A stretch of DNA of 64,000 nucleotides. Source: Chromobacterium piscinae. Lineage in GTDB: Bacteria > Pseudomonadota > Gammaproteobacteria > Burkholderiales > Chromobacteriaceae. Shown piece after piece: positions 26,215-34,266 of the stretch. Where the stretch lies: the NCBI RefSeq assembly GCF_021129175.1, contig NZ_JAJOHV010000068.1, forward strand, positions 42,965-106,964, given 5' to 3'. The translations under genes and the position numbers were made by a program. The stretch's first letter is position 1, and each line of letters starts with the position of its first letter. A model generated the notes under the pieces. That model was not told the origin of the DNA, did not search any database, and saw only the letters and a list, made by a program, of their open reading frames with translations.

Positions 26215-26220
26215 ACACGC

Positions 26221-27171
26221 ATGATCAAGACCGAACTCAACTACGGCGACGTATACCTGGTGCCGAAGAAAACCGTGGTGGACAGCCGCAAGGAGTGCGA
26301 CACCTCCGTGCAGTTCGGCCCGCGCCGTTTCGCGATGCCGGTTTATCCGTCCAATATGAAGTCGGTGGTTTCGGCCGAAACCTGCGAGCTGTTCGCCCGC
26401 GAAGGCTGGTTCTACACCCTGCACCGCTTCAATGTCGACGCGGTGGCCTTCACCCGCTACATGCAGGAGCAGGGCCTGTTCGCGTCGATCAGCGTCGGCG
26501 TCAATGACGACACCTACGAGCAGCTGGACGCGCTGAAAGCCGCCGGCCTGAGCCCCGAATACATGACGCTCGACATCGCCAACGCCTGGTGCGTGAAGGC
26601 CGAGCGCATGATCAAGCACATCAAGCAGCATTTCCCCAACACCTTCCTGATCGGCGGCAACGTCGCCACCGCCGAAGCGGCGCGCGACCTCGAAGCCTGG
26701 GGCTGCGACGCGATCAAGGCCGGCATCGCCGGCGGCCGCGTCTGCATCACCAAGAACAAGACCGGCTTCCACCGCCCGATGGTCTCCACCGTGCGCGACT
26801 GCGTGGCCGCGGTGACGATCCCGGTGATCGCCGACGGCGGCATCGTCGAGCACGGCGACATCGCCAAGGCGCTGGTCTGCGGCGCGACCATGGTGATGGC
26901 CGGTTCGCTGTTCGCCGGCTACGACGAATCGGCGGGCGACATCGTCGAAATCGCCGGCAAGCATTACAAGGAATACTTCGGCAGCGCCTCGCAGTTCAAT
27001 AAGGGCGCCTACGTCAACGTCGAGGGCAAGAAGATCCTGGTCGAGTACAAGGGCAGCATGGGCAAGCTGCTGCGCGAACTGCAGGAGGACCTGCAGTCTT
27101 CGGTCAGCTACGCCGGCGGCGCGACGCTGTCGGCGCTGCGCGAGGTGGAGATGATCCAGGTCTATCGCTGA
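26221..27171 (+). CDS. guaC: GMP reductase
   Basis: A 316-residue IMP dehydrogenase/GMP reductase-fold enzyme converting GMP to IMP with NADPH in purine salvage. The loop GGRVCITKNKTGFHRP carries the catalytic Cys and the Thr/Gly of the GMP reductase type, and CBS domains of IMP dehydrogenase are absent. VIADGGIVEHGDIAKALVCG and MAGSLFAGYDESAGD complete the phosphate-binding sites. ATG 26221 follows GGGAGC by six bases; that site is part of the leader structure. Confidence 0.92.
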   Translation: MIKTELNYGDVYLVPKKTVVDSRKECDTSVQFGPRRFAMPVYPSNMKSVVSAETCELFAREGWFYTLHRFNVDAVAFTRYMQEQGLFASISVGVNDDTYEQLDALKAAGLSPEYMTLDIANAWCVKAERMIKHIKQHFPNTFLIGGNVATAEAARDLEAWGCDAIKAGIAGGRVCITKNKTGFHRPMVSTVRDCVAAVTIPVIADGGIVEHGDIAKALVCGATMVMAGSLFAGYDESAGDIVEIAGKHYKEYFGSASQFNKGAYVNVEGKKILVEYKGSMGKLLRELQEDLQSSVSYAGGATLSALREVEMIQVYR

Positions 27172-27190
27172 GCCGGCATCTGAAACGACA

Positions 27191-27223
27191 AACGGCCGCG
27201 GGCTTGCGCTGCGCGGCCGTTTT
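27191..27223. terminator. Intrinsic terminator between guaC and the MaoC-like gene
   Basis: AACGGCCGCG pairs perfectly with CGCGGCCGTT around an 11-base loop, followed by TTT on the plus strand and by TTTGTCG on the minus strand. It serves both convergent genes. Confidence 0.8.
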
Positions 27224-27234
27224 CATGTCTGCTG

Positions 27235-27717
27235 TTACTTGGCGCCGGCCAATTCCGGCGAGGCGGCCTCGGCCCTGCTGCGGCATTGCAGCCAGATCGC
27301 GCACTCCAGCTGCATCGCCGTCTCGCCGCGCTGGTTGCGGGTGGTCCAGCTCACCTTGACCACGCCGAAGCCGGGTTGGCTGCTTGAGCGGCGCTTGTCC
27401 AGCACTTCCACTTCCACCTGCAGCGTGTCGCCGGGGCGGCTAGGCTGCGGCCAGCGCATCTTGTCGATCTGCATGCCGATCAGGCCATTGGCGGCGCGGC
27501 CCAGTTCAGACTCTGCCACCAGCCGCATCGACAGGCTGCTGGTATGCCAGCCGCTGGCGGCCAGGCCGTTGAAGAAGGTCTGGCGGGCGGCCTCCGGATC
27601 GGTATGAAACGGCTGGGGGTCGAACTGGCGGGCGAAAGCGATGATTTCCTGCTCGCTCAGCGTGTGTTCGGCGCTTAAAAAAAGCTGGCCGGGCCTAAGG
27701 TCTTCGAAGTAGAGCAT
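27235..27717 (-). CDS. MaoC-like enoyl-CoA hydratase
   Basis: A 160-residue single hot-dog-fold MaoC dehydratase. FARQFDPQPFHTDPEAAR holds the catalytic D-x4-H pair and FFNGLAASGWHTSSLSMRL the following helix. Probably hydrates a short or branched enoyl-CoA. A perfect palindrome lies 9 bases upstream of the start, indicating repression by a dimeric regulator. No other acyl-CoA gene is adjacent. Confidence 0.88.
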   Translation of the reverse strand: MLYFEDLRPGQLFLSAEHTLSEQEIIAFARQFDPQPFHTDPEAARQTFFNGLAASGWHTSSLSMRLVAESELGRAANGLIGMQIDKMRWPQPSRPGDTLQVEVEVLDKRRSSSQPGFGVVKVSWTTRNQRGETAMQLECAIWLQCRSRAEAASPELAGAK

Positions 27718-27725
27718 GATTCATC

Positions 27726-27739
27726 TTACGTTAACGTAA
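27726..27739. promoter_or_regulatory. Perfect 14-bp palindromic operator before the MaoC-like gene
   Basis: TTACGTTAACGTAA is a perfect palindrome immediately upstream of the minus-strand start at 27717. Its position suits a repressor blocking transcription. ACGT-centred palindromes of this kind are described for acyl-CoA and branched-chain degradation regulators such as LiuR; the match here is from memory and not certain. Confidence 0.6.
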
Positions 27740-27790
27740 CATCAGGCTTGCAGCATAGCCTCGGCATTGAAATTGGTCAAAGCATCATTC

Positions 27791-28552
27791 TCAATCCAGC
27801 GCGGCGGCAATCGCCTCGGCAAGGCCGGCGGGATTGTCCCAGGCCAGCGAGTGGCCTGCGTTGGCTACGACTTGGGTGGCGATGCCGTGCCGTGGAAGCC
27901 ATTCGGTATCCGGATGGGGCAACGATTTTTCACCAAAGATGATACAGCGCGGCATGGTTAGTTCCAGCAATTGTTCGCGCCAACTGACAGGACCGCCGTT
28001 GACGAGTCCCTGTGCCGCCCGGTGAACGGCTAATGGCGAAGCGACGGCCATATTGCCGGCCCAGTTTGGGTTGTCGGCACCAAAGGCATTGATGATGTCC
28101 TGGTGGCCGCGGGCGACATAGTCCACCTCGTCCCAGGCAGCCAGCGCGCGGCTATAGGTGCCTCCGCCGCTGTCTAGATTCGGTTCGGCCAACACTAGAT
28201 GCCGGATGTCGTTCGGCAGAAGAGTGGCCAGTTCAATGGCGATGCTGCCCCCCATGCTGTGGGCAAACAGATCGAATCCGCGCAGGTCCAGGGCCTTTAG
28301 CCATTGCGCAAGGATTTGCGCCTGGGCGCCGGGGGTGTAGCTGAAATCTTCCGGCTTGTCGCTGAAGCCGTGACCGAGTAGATCCACCAGCAGCGCGCGG
28401 CGGCCGATCAGGCCGGGTCCTGCAAGCAGGCGAGGGTAGTCGAAGGATGATGAGCAGCCAAGGCCGTGTAGCATGACCAGCGGCGCTCCTTGGCCGGGGA
28501 TGTCGTGGTAGCGCAGCCAGGAGTCGGGTTGGCTCAGTTTGTGTGATTTCAT
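27791..28552 (-). CDS. Alpha/beta-fold hydrolase
   Basis: A 253-residue alpha/beta hydrolase. MLHGLGCSSSFDYPRL forms the oxyanion region, LFAHSMGGSIAIEL the nucleophile elbow with the catalytic Ser, and VANAGHSLAWDNP the catalytic His. No signal peptide is present. Substrate cannot be inferred; similar enzymes are esterases or C-C hydrolases. A weak GAAAATCGACG precedes ATG 28552. Confidence 0.88.
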   Translation of the reverse strand: MKSHKLSQPDSWLRYHDIPGQGAPLVMLHGLGCSSSFDYPRLLAGPGLIGRRALLVDLLGHGFSDKPEDFSYTPGAQAQILAQWLKALDLRGFDLFAHSMGGSIAIELATLLPNDIRHLVLAEPNLDSGGGTYSRALAAWDEVDYVARGHQDIINAFGADNPNWAGNMAVASPLAVHRAAQGLVNGGPVSWREQLLELTMPRCIIFGEKSLPHPDTEWLPRHGIATQVVANAGHSLAWDNPAGLAEAIAAALD

Positions 28553-28670
28553 CGTCGATTTTCCATAAAGCGGGGTTCATGGCTGCGGCAAGAAGGCAAG
28601 TTGGGCCATGGTCTTGCGGCCTGGTCCTTGCCATTTTGTATGGCTCCGCGGCCAATAAAGTTTTTTGAGT

Positions 28671-29237
28671 TCAGTTGGCCAGCGCGTAGAGCGCGCTACC
28701 GCGCAGGCTGCCGCCCGGCGCGATGCGTTCGTTGCGCAGGATGCCTTCCAGTTGGAAGCCGGCGCGTTCCGCCACTCTTCGGCTACTCAGGTTTTCAACG
28801 CCGGCGAGACAGGCAATACGGCGCAAGCCGAGTTCTTGTTGGGAGAATGCGCAGATGGCGCGGACGGCTTCGCTGATCAGTCCCAGGCCTTGGAGTTCGC
28901 TGTGGCACCAGTAGCCGAGCTCGGTCTGTTTATGTTTCCAGTTGAGTTTATGCAACCCGCTGACTCCAACAAAGTGGCCGCCGTCCTTCAGAAACAGCAG
29001 CATCGTCAGCCCTTTGCGGGCGAGATAATCGACCCGGCTTTGACGGCAGAAGGTTTCCAAGCTGTCGACCGACACTTCCTCCATTGCCCAGGGCATGGAG
29101 GCGGGAAAGGCGCGCAGCGCATCAAGCGACGCCGCCGCCGCCGCATAAACGGCGGGGCCGTCTCCCGGCATCGGGCTGCGGATGATCAGGCGTTCGCTTG
29201 CGATTTGGTCGGGAATGTCCAGCAGAATCTCGCTCAA
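28671..29237 (-). CDS. RimJ/RimL-type GNAT N-acetyltransferase
   Basis: A 188-residue acetyltransferase resembling RimL/RimJ and antibiotic-modifying relatives: ASERLIIRSPMPGDGPAVYA at the start, LGYWCHSELQGLGLISEAVR at the acetyl-CoA site and NLSSRRVAERAGFQLEGILR near the end. The start is placed at TTG 29237 because AAGGAG lies seven bases upstream, while the nearby ATG is out of frame and stops at once. Substrate unknown. Confidence 0.85.
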   Translation of the reverse strand: MSEILLDIPDQIASERLIIRSPMPGDGPAVYAAAAASLDALRAFPASMPWAMEEVSVDSLETFCRQSRVDYLARKGLTMLLFLKDGGHFVGVSGLHKLNWKHKQTELGYWCHSELQGLGLISEAVRAICAFSQQELGLRRIACLAGVENLSSRRVAERAGFQLEGILRNERIAPGGSLRGSALYALAN

Positions 29238-29304
29238 TTCATGCTCCTTGCATTGTGCAATGCAATGGTAACGCCGCAAGCGAAATATTCAAATCAGATT
29301 GATG

Positions 29305-31875
29305 TCAGACCCGCAGCGCGGCGATCAACGCCGCCTCCAGCGCCAGCGAGGTCTTGTCGTCCTTCAGCGCGGCGCCGGAGATCTGGAACGAGTCCTCCGC
29401 CCGGCCGCCCAGCGTCATGATCTTGGCGGACTGGACATTGAGCCGGTAATCGGCCAGCACCTTGGCGATGCGGGCGAGCAGGCCGGGGCGGTCGCCGGCG
29501 ACGATGGATAGGATGAAGTCGTTGTCCCGGTCGTCCGGACGGATCGATACCTGCGGCGTGATCGGGAAGTGCTTCAAGTGGCGGCTGATCCGGCCTTGCG
29601 GCGGCAGCTGCAACGGTTGGTCCGCGGCCAGCGCCGCCGCCAGTTCGAACTCGATGAAGTTGATCATGTCGCGGTAGTCGCCGTCGTGATGCTCGGGGAC
29701 GAAGACGTGGAAGGTGTCCAGCGCGTAGCCGTGGCGGGTGGTGTAGACCTTGGCGTCGGCGATGCTGTAGTTGGTGCGGCCGAAGAAGGCGCAGGCGCGG
29801 GCGAACAGCTCCGGCTTGTCGGGCGAGTAGATCAGCACCTGCAGTCCTTCGTGGTCGTCGGCCAGCCGCGCGCGCACCTGCGGCAGGTCGGGCGACAGCT
29901 GGCGGTTGAGCACGCGGGCGTGCCAGGCGATTTCCTTGGCCTCGTGGCGCAGAAAGTAGACGGTGTCGAGCTGCGCCCACAGGCCGGCCTCGGCGCCGTC
30001 CGGTATCGCATGCAGCCGCAGTTGGGCGCGGGCTTGGTTCTTGCGCGCTTCCAGCTCTGATGCGAGGTCTATCTCGCCGCCGCGCGACAGCACGCGCAGC
30101 GTCGCGTGGTACAGGTCTTCCAGCAGCTTGGCTTTCCAGGTGTTCCACACCTTGGGGCTGGTGCCGCGGATGTCTGCCACGGTCAGCAGGTAGAGCGCAG
30201 CCAGCCGGCGCGGCGTTTGCACTAGGTCGGCGAAGCGCTGCACTGTTTCCGGGTCGTAGATGTCCTGCTTCTGCGCGATGCTGGACATGGTCAGGTGCTG
30301 GCCCACCAGCCAGGCGACCAGTTCGCAGTCTTCCGGGGGCAGACTGTGGTCGCGGCAGAAGGCCTCGGCGTCGGCGATGCCCAGTTGGGAGTGGTCGCCG
30401 CCCCGGCCCTTGGCGATGTCGTGGAACAGGCCGGCCAGATACAGGACTTCCGGCCGCTCGAAATCGTTGATCAGCCGCGACAGGAACGGGTATTCATGGT
30501 TGTAGGCGCTGATGGCGAAGCGGCGCAGATTGCGCACCACCATCAGGATGTGTTCGTCCACGGTGTAGACGTGGAACAGGTCGTGCTGCATCTGGCCGAC
30601 GATCTGGCCGAAATTGGGCAGGTACTGGCCGAGGGTGCCGTACAGATTCATCCGCCGCAGCGTGCGGGTGAGGCCGGCGGGCTCACGGAAGATCTGCATG
30701 AAGGTCGCGCGGTTGCGCGGATCCTGGCGGAAGCGGTCGTTGATCTGGCTGCGGCCGTGCCACAGCGCGCGCAGCATGCGCGGGGCGAAGCCGGACAGCT
30801 CGGGGTGGCGCTGCAGCGTCAGGAAGGCTTCCAGTATCGCGTGCGGGTGCTTGTCGAAGACATTGACTTCGCGTATGCCCAGCATGCCGTTGACGGCGTG
30901 GAAGTATTCGTTGATGTGCTGAGTGACGCGCGGCACCTGGCTGTAGATGCGGCCGCGCAGATTGGGCAGCAGGATGCCGTTGAGCTGGTTCACCGTTTTG
31001 GCGGCGCGGAAATACAGCTGCATCAGTTGCTCGCTGGCGCGCTTGGCCGGGGTGTCGGACAGGCCCCAGGCCTGCGCCACCTGTTGCTGTAGGTCGAAGA
31101 TCAGCCGGTCTTCGCGGCGGCGGGCAAGCAGGTGCAGGTCGATGCGCAGCTTTTGCAGTTGCTCCTCGCTGTGCTTGATCAGCCGCGCCTCGGCCAGGGT
31201 GAGGATGCCGCGCCGGACCAACGAGTCCCAGTTGTCGCCCAGCCCTGCCGCCTTGCTGATCCACAGGATGGTGTGCAGATCGCGCAGGCCGCCCGGGCTT
31301 TCCTTCAGATTGGGTTCCAGGTTGTTGCTGACGCCGAAGTGGCGGGTGTGGCGCTGCTGCTGCTCCAGCGTCTTGCCTTCGAAGAAGGCCAGCGGGTCGC
31401 GCTGCGCCTCCAGCCGCGTCATCAGCTTGCGCCAGGGCTCGGCCGGGCCGGCCACCAATCGGTTTTCCAGCAAATTGGTTTCGATGGTGATGTCGCCGGC
31501 GGCTTCGCGCAGGCATTCGTCCATCGTGCGCACGCTGTGGCCGATTTCCAGGCCGATGTCCCACATCAGGCCGATGAAATGGCTGACCTTGTCGTTGGTT
31601 TCGGCGGATGGCTGGTCGGGCAGCAAGATCAGGATGTCGACGTCGGAGCTGGGGAACAGCTGCCCGCGGCCGTAGCCGCCCACCGCCGCCAGGGTGGCCA
31701 GTTCGTCCAGGCCCTGCTCGCGCCATAGCTCGGCCAGCGCCTGGTCCACCGCCTGGCTGTAATGGCGCAGGAAGGCCGGCGCGTCGCGGTCGGCGCGGTA
31801 GGCGTCGGCCAGTTGTTGTCGCTTGTCGGCCAGCGTCTGCCGCCAGCGCTGCAGGGGAGTGGCCGCAAGCGTCAT
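29305..31875 (-). CDS. glnD: Bifunctional PII uridylyltransferase/uridylyl-removing enzyme
   Basis: An 856-residue GlnD that modifies PII proteins in response to glutamine. Nucleotidyltransferase motif GGYGRGQLFPSSDVDILI (about 66-84), a central GlnE/GlnD-type helical domain, an HD hydrolase domain (LFHDIAKGRGGDHS) and two C-terminal ACT domains (LIYSPDKPELFARACAFFG; IVAGDRPGLLARIAKVLADY) are all present at normal length. It begins two bases after the lptG stop, so it is likely read with lptFG. Confidence 0.96.
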   Translation of the reverse strand: MTLAATPLQRWRQTLADKRQQLADAYRADRDAPAFLRHYSQAVDQALAELWREQGLDELATLAAVGGYGRGQLFPSSDVDILILLPDQPSAETNDKVSHFIGLMWDIGLEIGHSVRTMDECLREAAGDITIETNLLENRLVAGPAEPWRKLMTRLEAQRDPLAFFEGKTLEQQQRHTRHFGVSNNLEPNLKESPGGLRDLHTILWISKAAGLGDNWDSLVRRGILTLAEARLIKHSEEQLQKLRIDLHLLARRREDRLIFDLQQQVAQAWGLSDTPAKRASEQLMQLYFRAAKTVNQLNGILLPNLRGRIYSQVPRVTQHINEYFHAVNGMLGIREVNVFDKHPHAILEAFLTLQRHPELSGFAPRMLRALWHGRSQINDRFRQDPRNRATFMQIFREPAGLTRTLRRMNLYGTLGQYLPNFGQIVGQMQHDLFHVYTVDEHILMVVRNLRRFAISAYNHEYPFLSRLINDFERPEVLYLAGLFHDIAKGRGGDHSQLGIADAEAFCRDHSLPPEDCELVAWLVGQHLTMSSIAQKQDIYDPETVQRFADLVQTPRRLAALYLLTVADIRGTSPKVWNTWKAKLLEDLYHATLRVLSRGGEIDLASELEARKNQARAQLRLHAIPDGAEAGLWAQLDTVYFLRHEAKEIAWHARVLNRQLSPDLPQVRARLADDHEGLQVLIYSPDKPELFARACAFFGRTNYSIADAKVYTTRHGYALDTFHVFVPEHHDGDYRDMINFIEFELAAALAADQPLQLPPQGRISRHLKHFPITPQVSIRPDDRDNDFILSIVAGDRPGLLARIAKVLADYRLNVQSAKIMTLGGRAEDSFQISGAALKDDKTSLALEAALIAALRV

Positions 31876-31876
31876 G

Positions 31877-32953
31877 TCAGCGCCTTTCCTGTTTCGCGAT
31901 GATGCCGATGCCGCCCAGGAAGAAGATCAGCGTGGGCAAGGTGGCGGACAGGATGGAGTTCCAGTCGTACAGCAAGCCCAGGTGGCCGAACAGGCGGTTC
32001 ACGAAGTGGAAGGTCACGCCCAGGCAGATGCCGGCGAACAGCTTGATGCCCAATTGGCCGTGGCGGCGTTGTTGCGGCGTGAAGGCCAGCGCCACCAGCG
32101 CCATCGAAATGCAGGCCAGCGGGTAGAACAGTTTGCTCCACAGCGCGATCTCGTAGCGCTGGGTCTGCTGCTTGTTCTTCTTCAGGTGCTCGATGTAGGT
32201 GAGCAGGTTGTGCGCCGACATTTGTTCAGGCACCACCAGCAGCACCGACAGGATTTCCGGCTCGATGATGGATTTCCATTTCAGCGCCGGGTAGGCGTTG
32301 CTGACGGTGTGATCGGCGGTCAGCACGGTTTCCTTGACGTTTTCCAGATTCCAGCTGCGGTCCTGCTTGGAGAAGGTGCCGCGCTCGGCGATCCGGGTGC
32401 GCTCCAGCTTGAAGTCCTGATCGTAGGTGTAGATGCGGATGCCCAGCAGGGTGTTGTCCGGCAGCATTTCATGCACGTTGATGAAATTCTGGTTGTCTTT
32501 GACCCAGGTGCCGGAGCGGAACTCCTTGGCGACGATGGAGTGGGTGGCGGTCAGCTTGGTGCGCTCGGCCTCCTGCATCGCCCACGGCGAAACGAACTCT
32601 CCCAGCAAAATGGTGAGCACGGCGAAGCCCAGGCCGAACTTCAGCAGGGTGGCGGCGATCTGGCCCAGCGTGACGCCGGAGGTGCGGATCACCGTGTATT
32701 CGCTGGAGCTGGCCAGCTGGGTCATCGCCACCATGCCGCCGATCAGCACGGCCAGCGGCATCAGTTCGTAAGCGTGGCCGGGGACCAGCAGCGCCACATA
32801 AGTGGCCATCACGCTGGCGGTATAGGTGCCGGTGCCTAGGGCGGGCACTTCGCCCAGCAGATCGAAAAAGCCGTACAGGCCCAGCAGCGCCAGCAAGGTG
32901 AACAGCGTGGACTGGGTCAGGGTGCTGATGATGTAGCGGTGTATGAGTTTCAT
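31877..32953 (-). CDS. lptG: LPS export permease LptG
   Basis: A 358-residue inner-membrane protein of the LptBFG transporter, which extracts lipopolysaccharide from the inner membrane toward LptC. It has three N-terminal helices, a periplasmic beta-jellyroll region and three C-terminal helices, with the typical start MKLIHRYIISTLTQSTLFTL. It lies 12 bases downstream of lptF. The LptB ATPase is encoded elsewhere, as is usual. Confidence 0.95.
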   Translation of the reverse strand: MKLIHRYIISTLTQSTLFTLLALLGLYGFFDLLGEVPALGTGTYTASVMATYVALLVPGHAYELMPLAVLIGGMVAMTQLASSSEYTVIRTSGVTLGQIAATLLKFGLGFAVLTILLGEFVSPWAMQEAERTKLTATHSIVAKEFRSGTWVKDNQNFINVHEMLPDNTLLGIRIYTYDQDFKLERTRIAERGTFSKQDRSWNLENVKETVLTADHTVSNAYPALKWKSIIEPEILSVLLVVPEQMSAHNLLTYIEHLKKNKQQTQRYEIALWSKLFYPLACISMALVALAFTPQQRRHGQLGIKLFAGICLGVTFHFVNRLFGHLGLLYDWNSILSATLPTLIFFLGGIGIIAKQERR

Positions 32954-32965
32954 CGACGTGGTGGC

Positions 32966-34072
32966 TTAGCTTTTCTTGCTGAACATCAGGCGCAGGGAGT
33001 GCGAGAAAGGCGCCTGCGGACGGTCGCGGTGTTTGAGCAGCAGCAGCGCCGCCAGCAGCAGCAGCGCGTGCACCAGCGCCACCGCCCAGACGCCCACCTT
33101 GTCCTGGCCCACCCAGTTTCGGGTCAGGGTCAGGCCGTTTTGATAGACGAAGAAGACCAACAGCGCGAACAGCAGATTGTAGGTATGGCCGCTGCGCGGA
33201 TTGTAATAGGACAGCGGCAGCGCCAGCAGCGCCAGCAGGATGCAGCTGATCGGCATGGAAAGGCGCCAGGCGAGTTCTGCGCGGTATTCGGGGTTGCCGC
33301 TGCCGGCGAGCAGAACGCTGGTGGGGATGGATTGGCGGTTGCTGGCCGGTCCGGTCGAGGCCTGGCTGTCTCCCAGGCTGGCCGTGTAACGCTTGAAATC
33401 GCCTATCTGGTAATCGGCCTGCCCGGGTTCTCCGACATAGCGCTTGCCGTCTTCCAGCACCAGCACGCGCTCGCCGTCCGGCTTGATCGAAATATAGCCG
33501 CGCTTGGCGAAAATGGAGCTCACTTTGCCGTCGGTCATATCCTGCATGAAGATATTGGTGGCGGCGCTGTGCAGGCCGGAATAATTTTCAATGAAATACA
33601 CTTTGCTGGACGATGCAGATTCCTTGAACACGCCCGGCGATATTGCGGAGATTTCTTCGCGGCGCTTGATGATTTCCGCGTAATCCTGGCTGCGCTGGTC
33701 CGCCCAGGGGCCGACGAACAGCGTCACGCCGGCGATCAGCATGGCCAGCGGCACGGTGAAGCGCATGATGGGCCAGACCCAGTCGCGCAGCGACAGGCCG
33801 GCGGACAGCCAGACCACCATCTCATGGTCGCGCCAAGTGCGGGTGAGCACGACCAGCACGCTGACGAATACGGTCAGGATCATCAGAACCGGGAAAAATC
33901 CCAATGTCCAGAAACCGATCAGCGCGGTGACCGCCTCGTTTGCGATCTGCCCCTCCGCCGCCCGCCCCAGCAGATTGATCGCTTGGGTGGAAACAATGAT
34001 GGCGAGGAGCACGACGAATACGCCCAGCGCGGTTAAAGTCAATTCCCGTGTCAGGCTTTTTTGAAAAACCAT
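32966..34072 (-). CDS. lptF: LPS export permease LptF
   Basis: A 368-residue partner permease of LptG with the same three-plus-three helix plan. It begins MVFQKSLTRELTLTALGVFV and ends in a Lys-rich cytoplasmic tail. The gene is divergent from pepA, an arrangement conserved in many Proteobacteria. The 194-base intergenic region carries a pepA-facing promoter. The ribosome site is poor (AATAAATGG). Confidence 0.95.
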   Translation of the reverse strand: MVFQKSLTRELTLTALGVFVVLLAIIVSTQAINLLGRAAEGQIANEAVTALIGFWTLGFFPVLMILTVFVSVLVVLTRTWRDHEMVVWLSAGLSLRDWVWPIMRFTVPLAMLIAGVTLFVGPWADQRSQDYAEIIKRREEISAISPGVFKESASSSKVYFIENYSGLHSAATNIFMQDMTDGKVSSIFAKRGYISIKPDGERVLVLEDGKRYVGEPGQADYQIGDFKRYTASLGDSQASTGPASNRQSIPTSVLLAGSGNPEYRAELAWRLSMPISCILLALLALPLSYYNPRSGHTYNLLFALLVFFVYQNGLTLTRNWVGQDKVGVWAVALVHALLLLAALLLLKHRDRPQAPFSHSLRLMFSKKS

Positions 34073-34087
34073 TTATTCAGTGCCTTT

Positions 34088-34117
34088 TTGACTTTTTGTG
34101 AAAAGCATTGTGATAAT
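34088..34117 (+). promoter_or_regulatory. Sigma-70 promoter for pepA
   Basis: TTGACT (34088-34093), an 18-base spacer and GATAAT (34112-34117), a five-of-six -10 match. The start would fall near 34124, about 140 bases before pepA. The surrounding DNA is AT-rich. Confidence 0.6.
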
Positions 34118-34266
34118 TCGATGAGACAATTCTGAATCGCCAATTCCGGCAAATTTGGACTAATACAACAATCCTGCGTTACTGGCGGCCGAGCCGTCCG
34201 TCTTTCCCGAGCTTAGACGGCCGTCATGAGGTGGCGCAACGACACTCGTTCTACAGCGGAGTACCT

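Noticed and set aside
26096..26220. Classical purine (guanine/adenine) riboswitch before guaC.
   Set aside because: The conserved three-way-junction purine aptamer core was not found; only the switch-like hairpins are seen.
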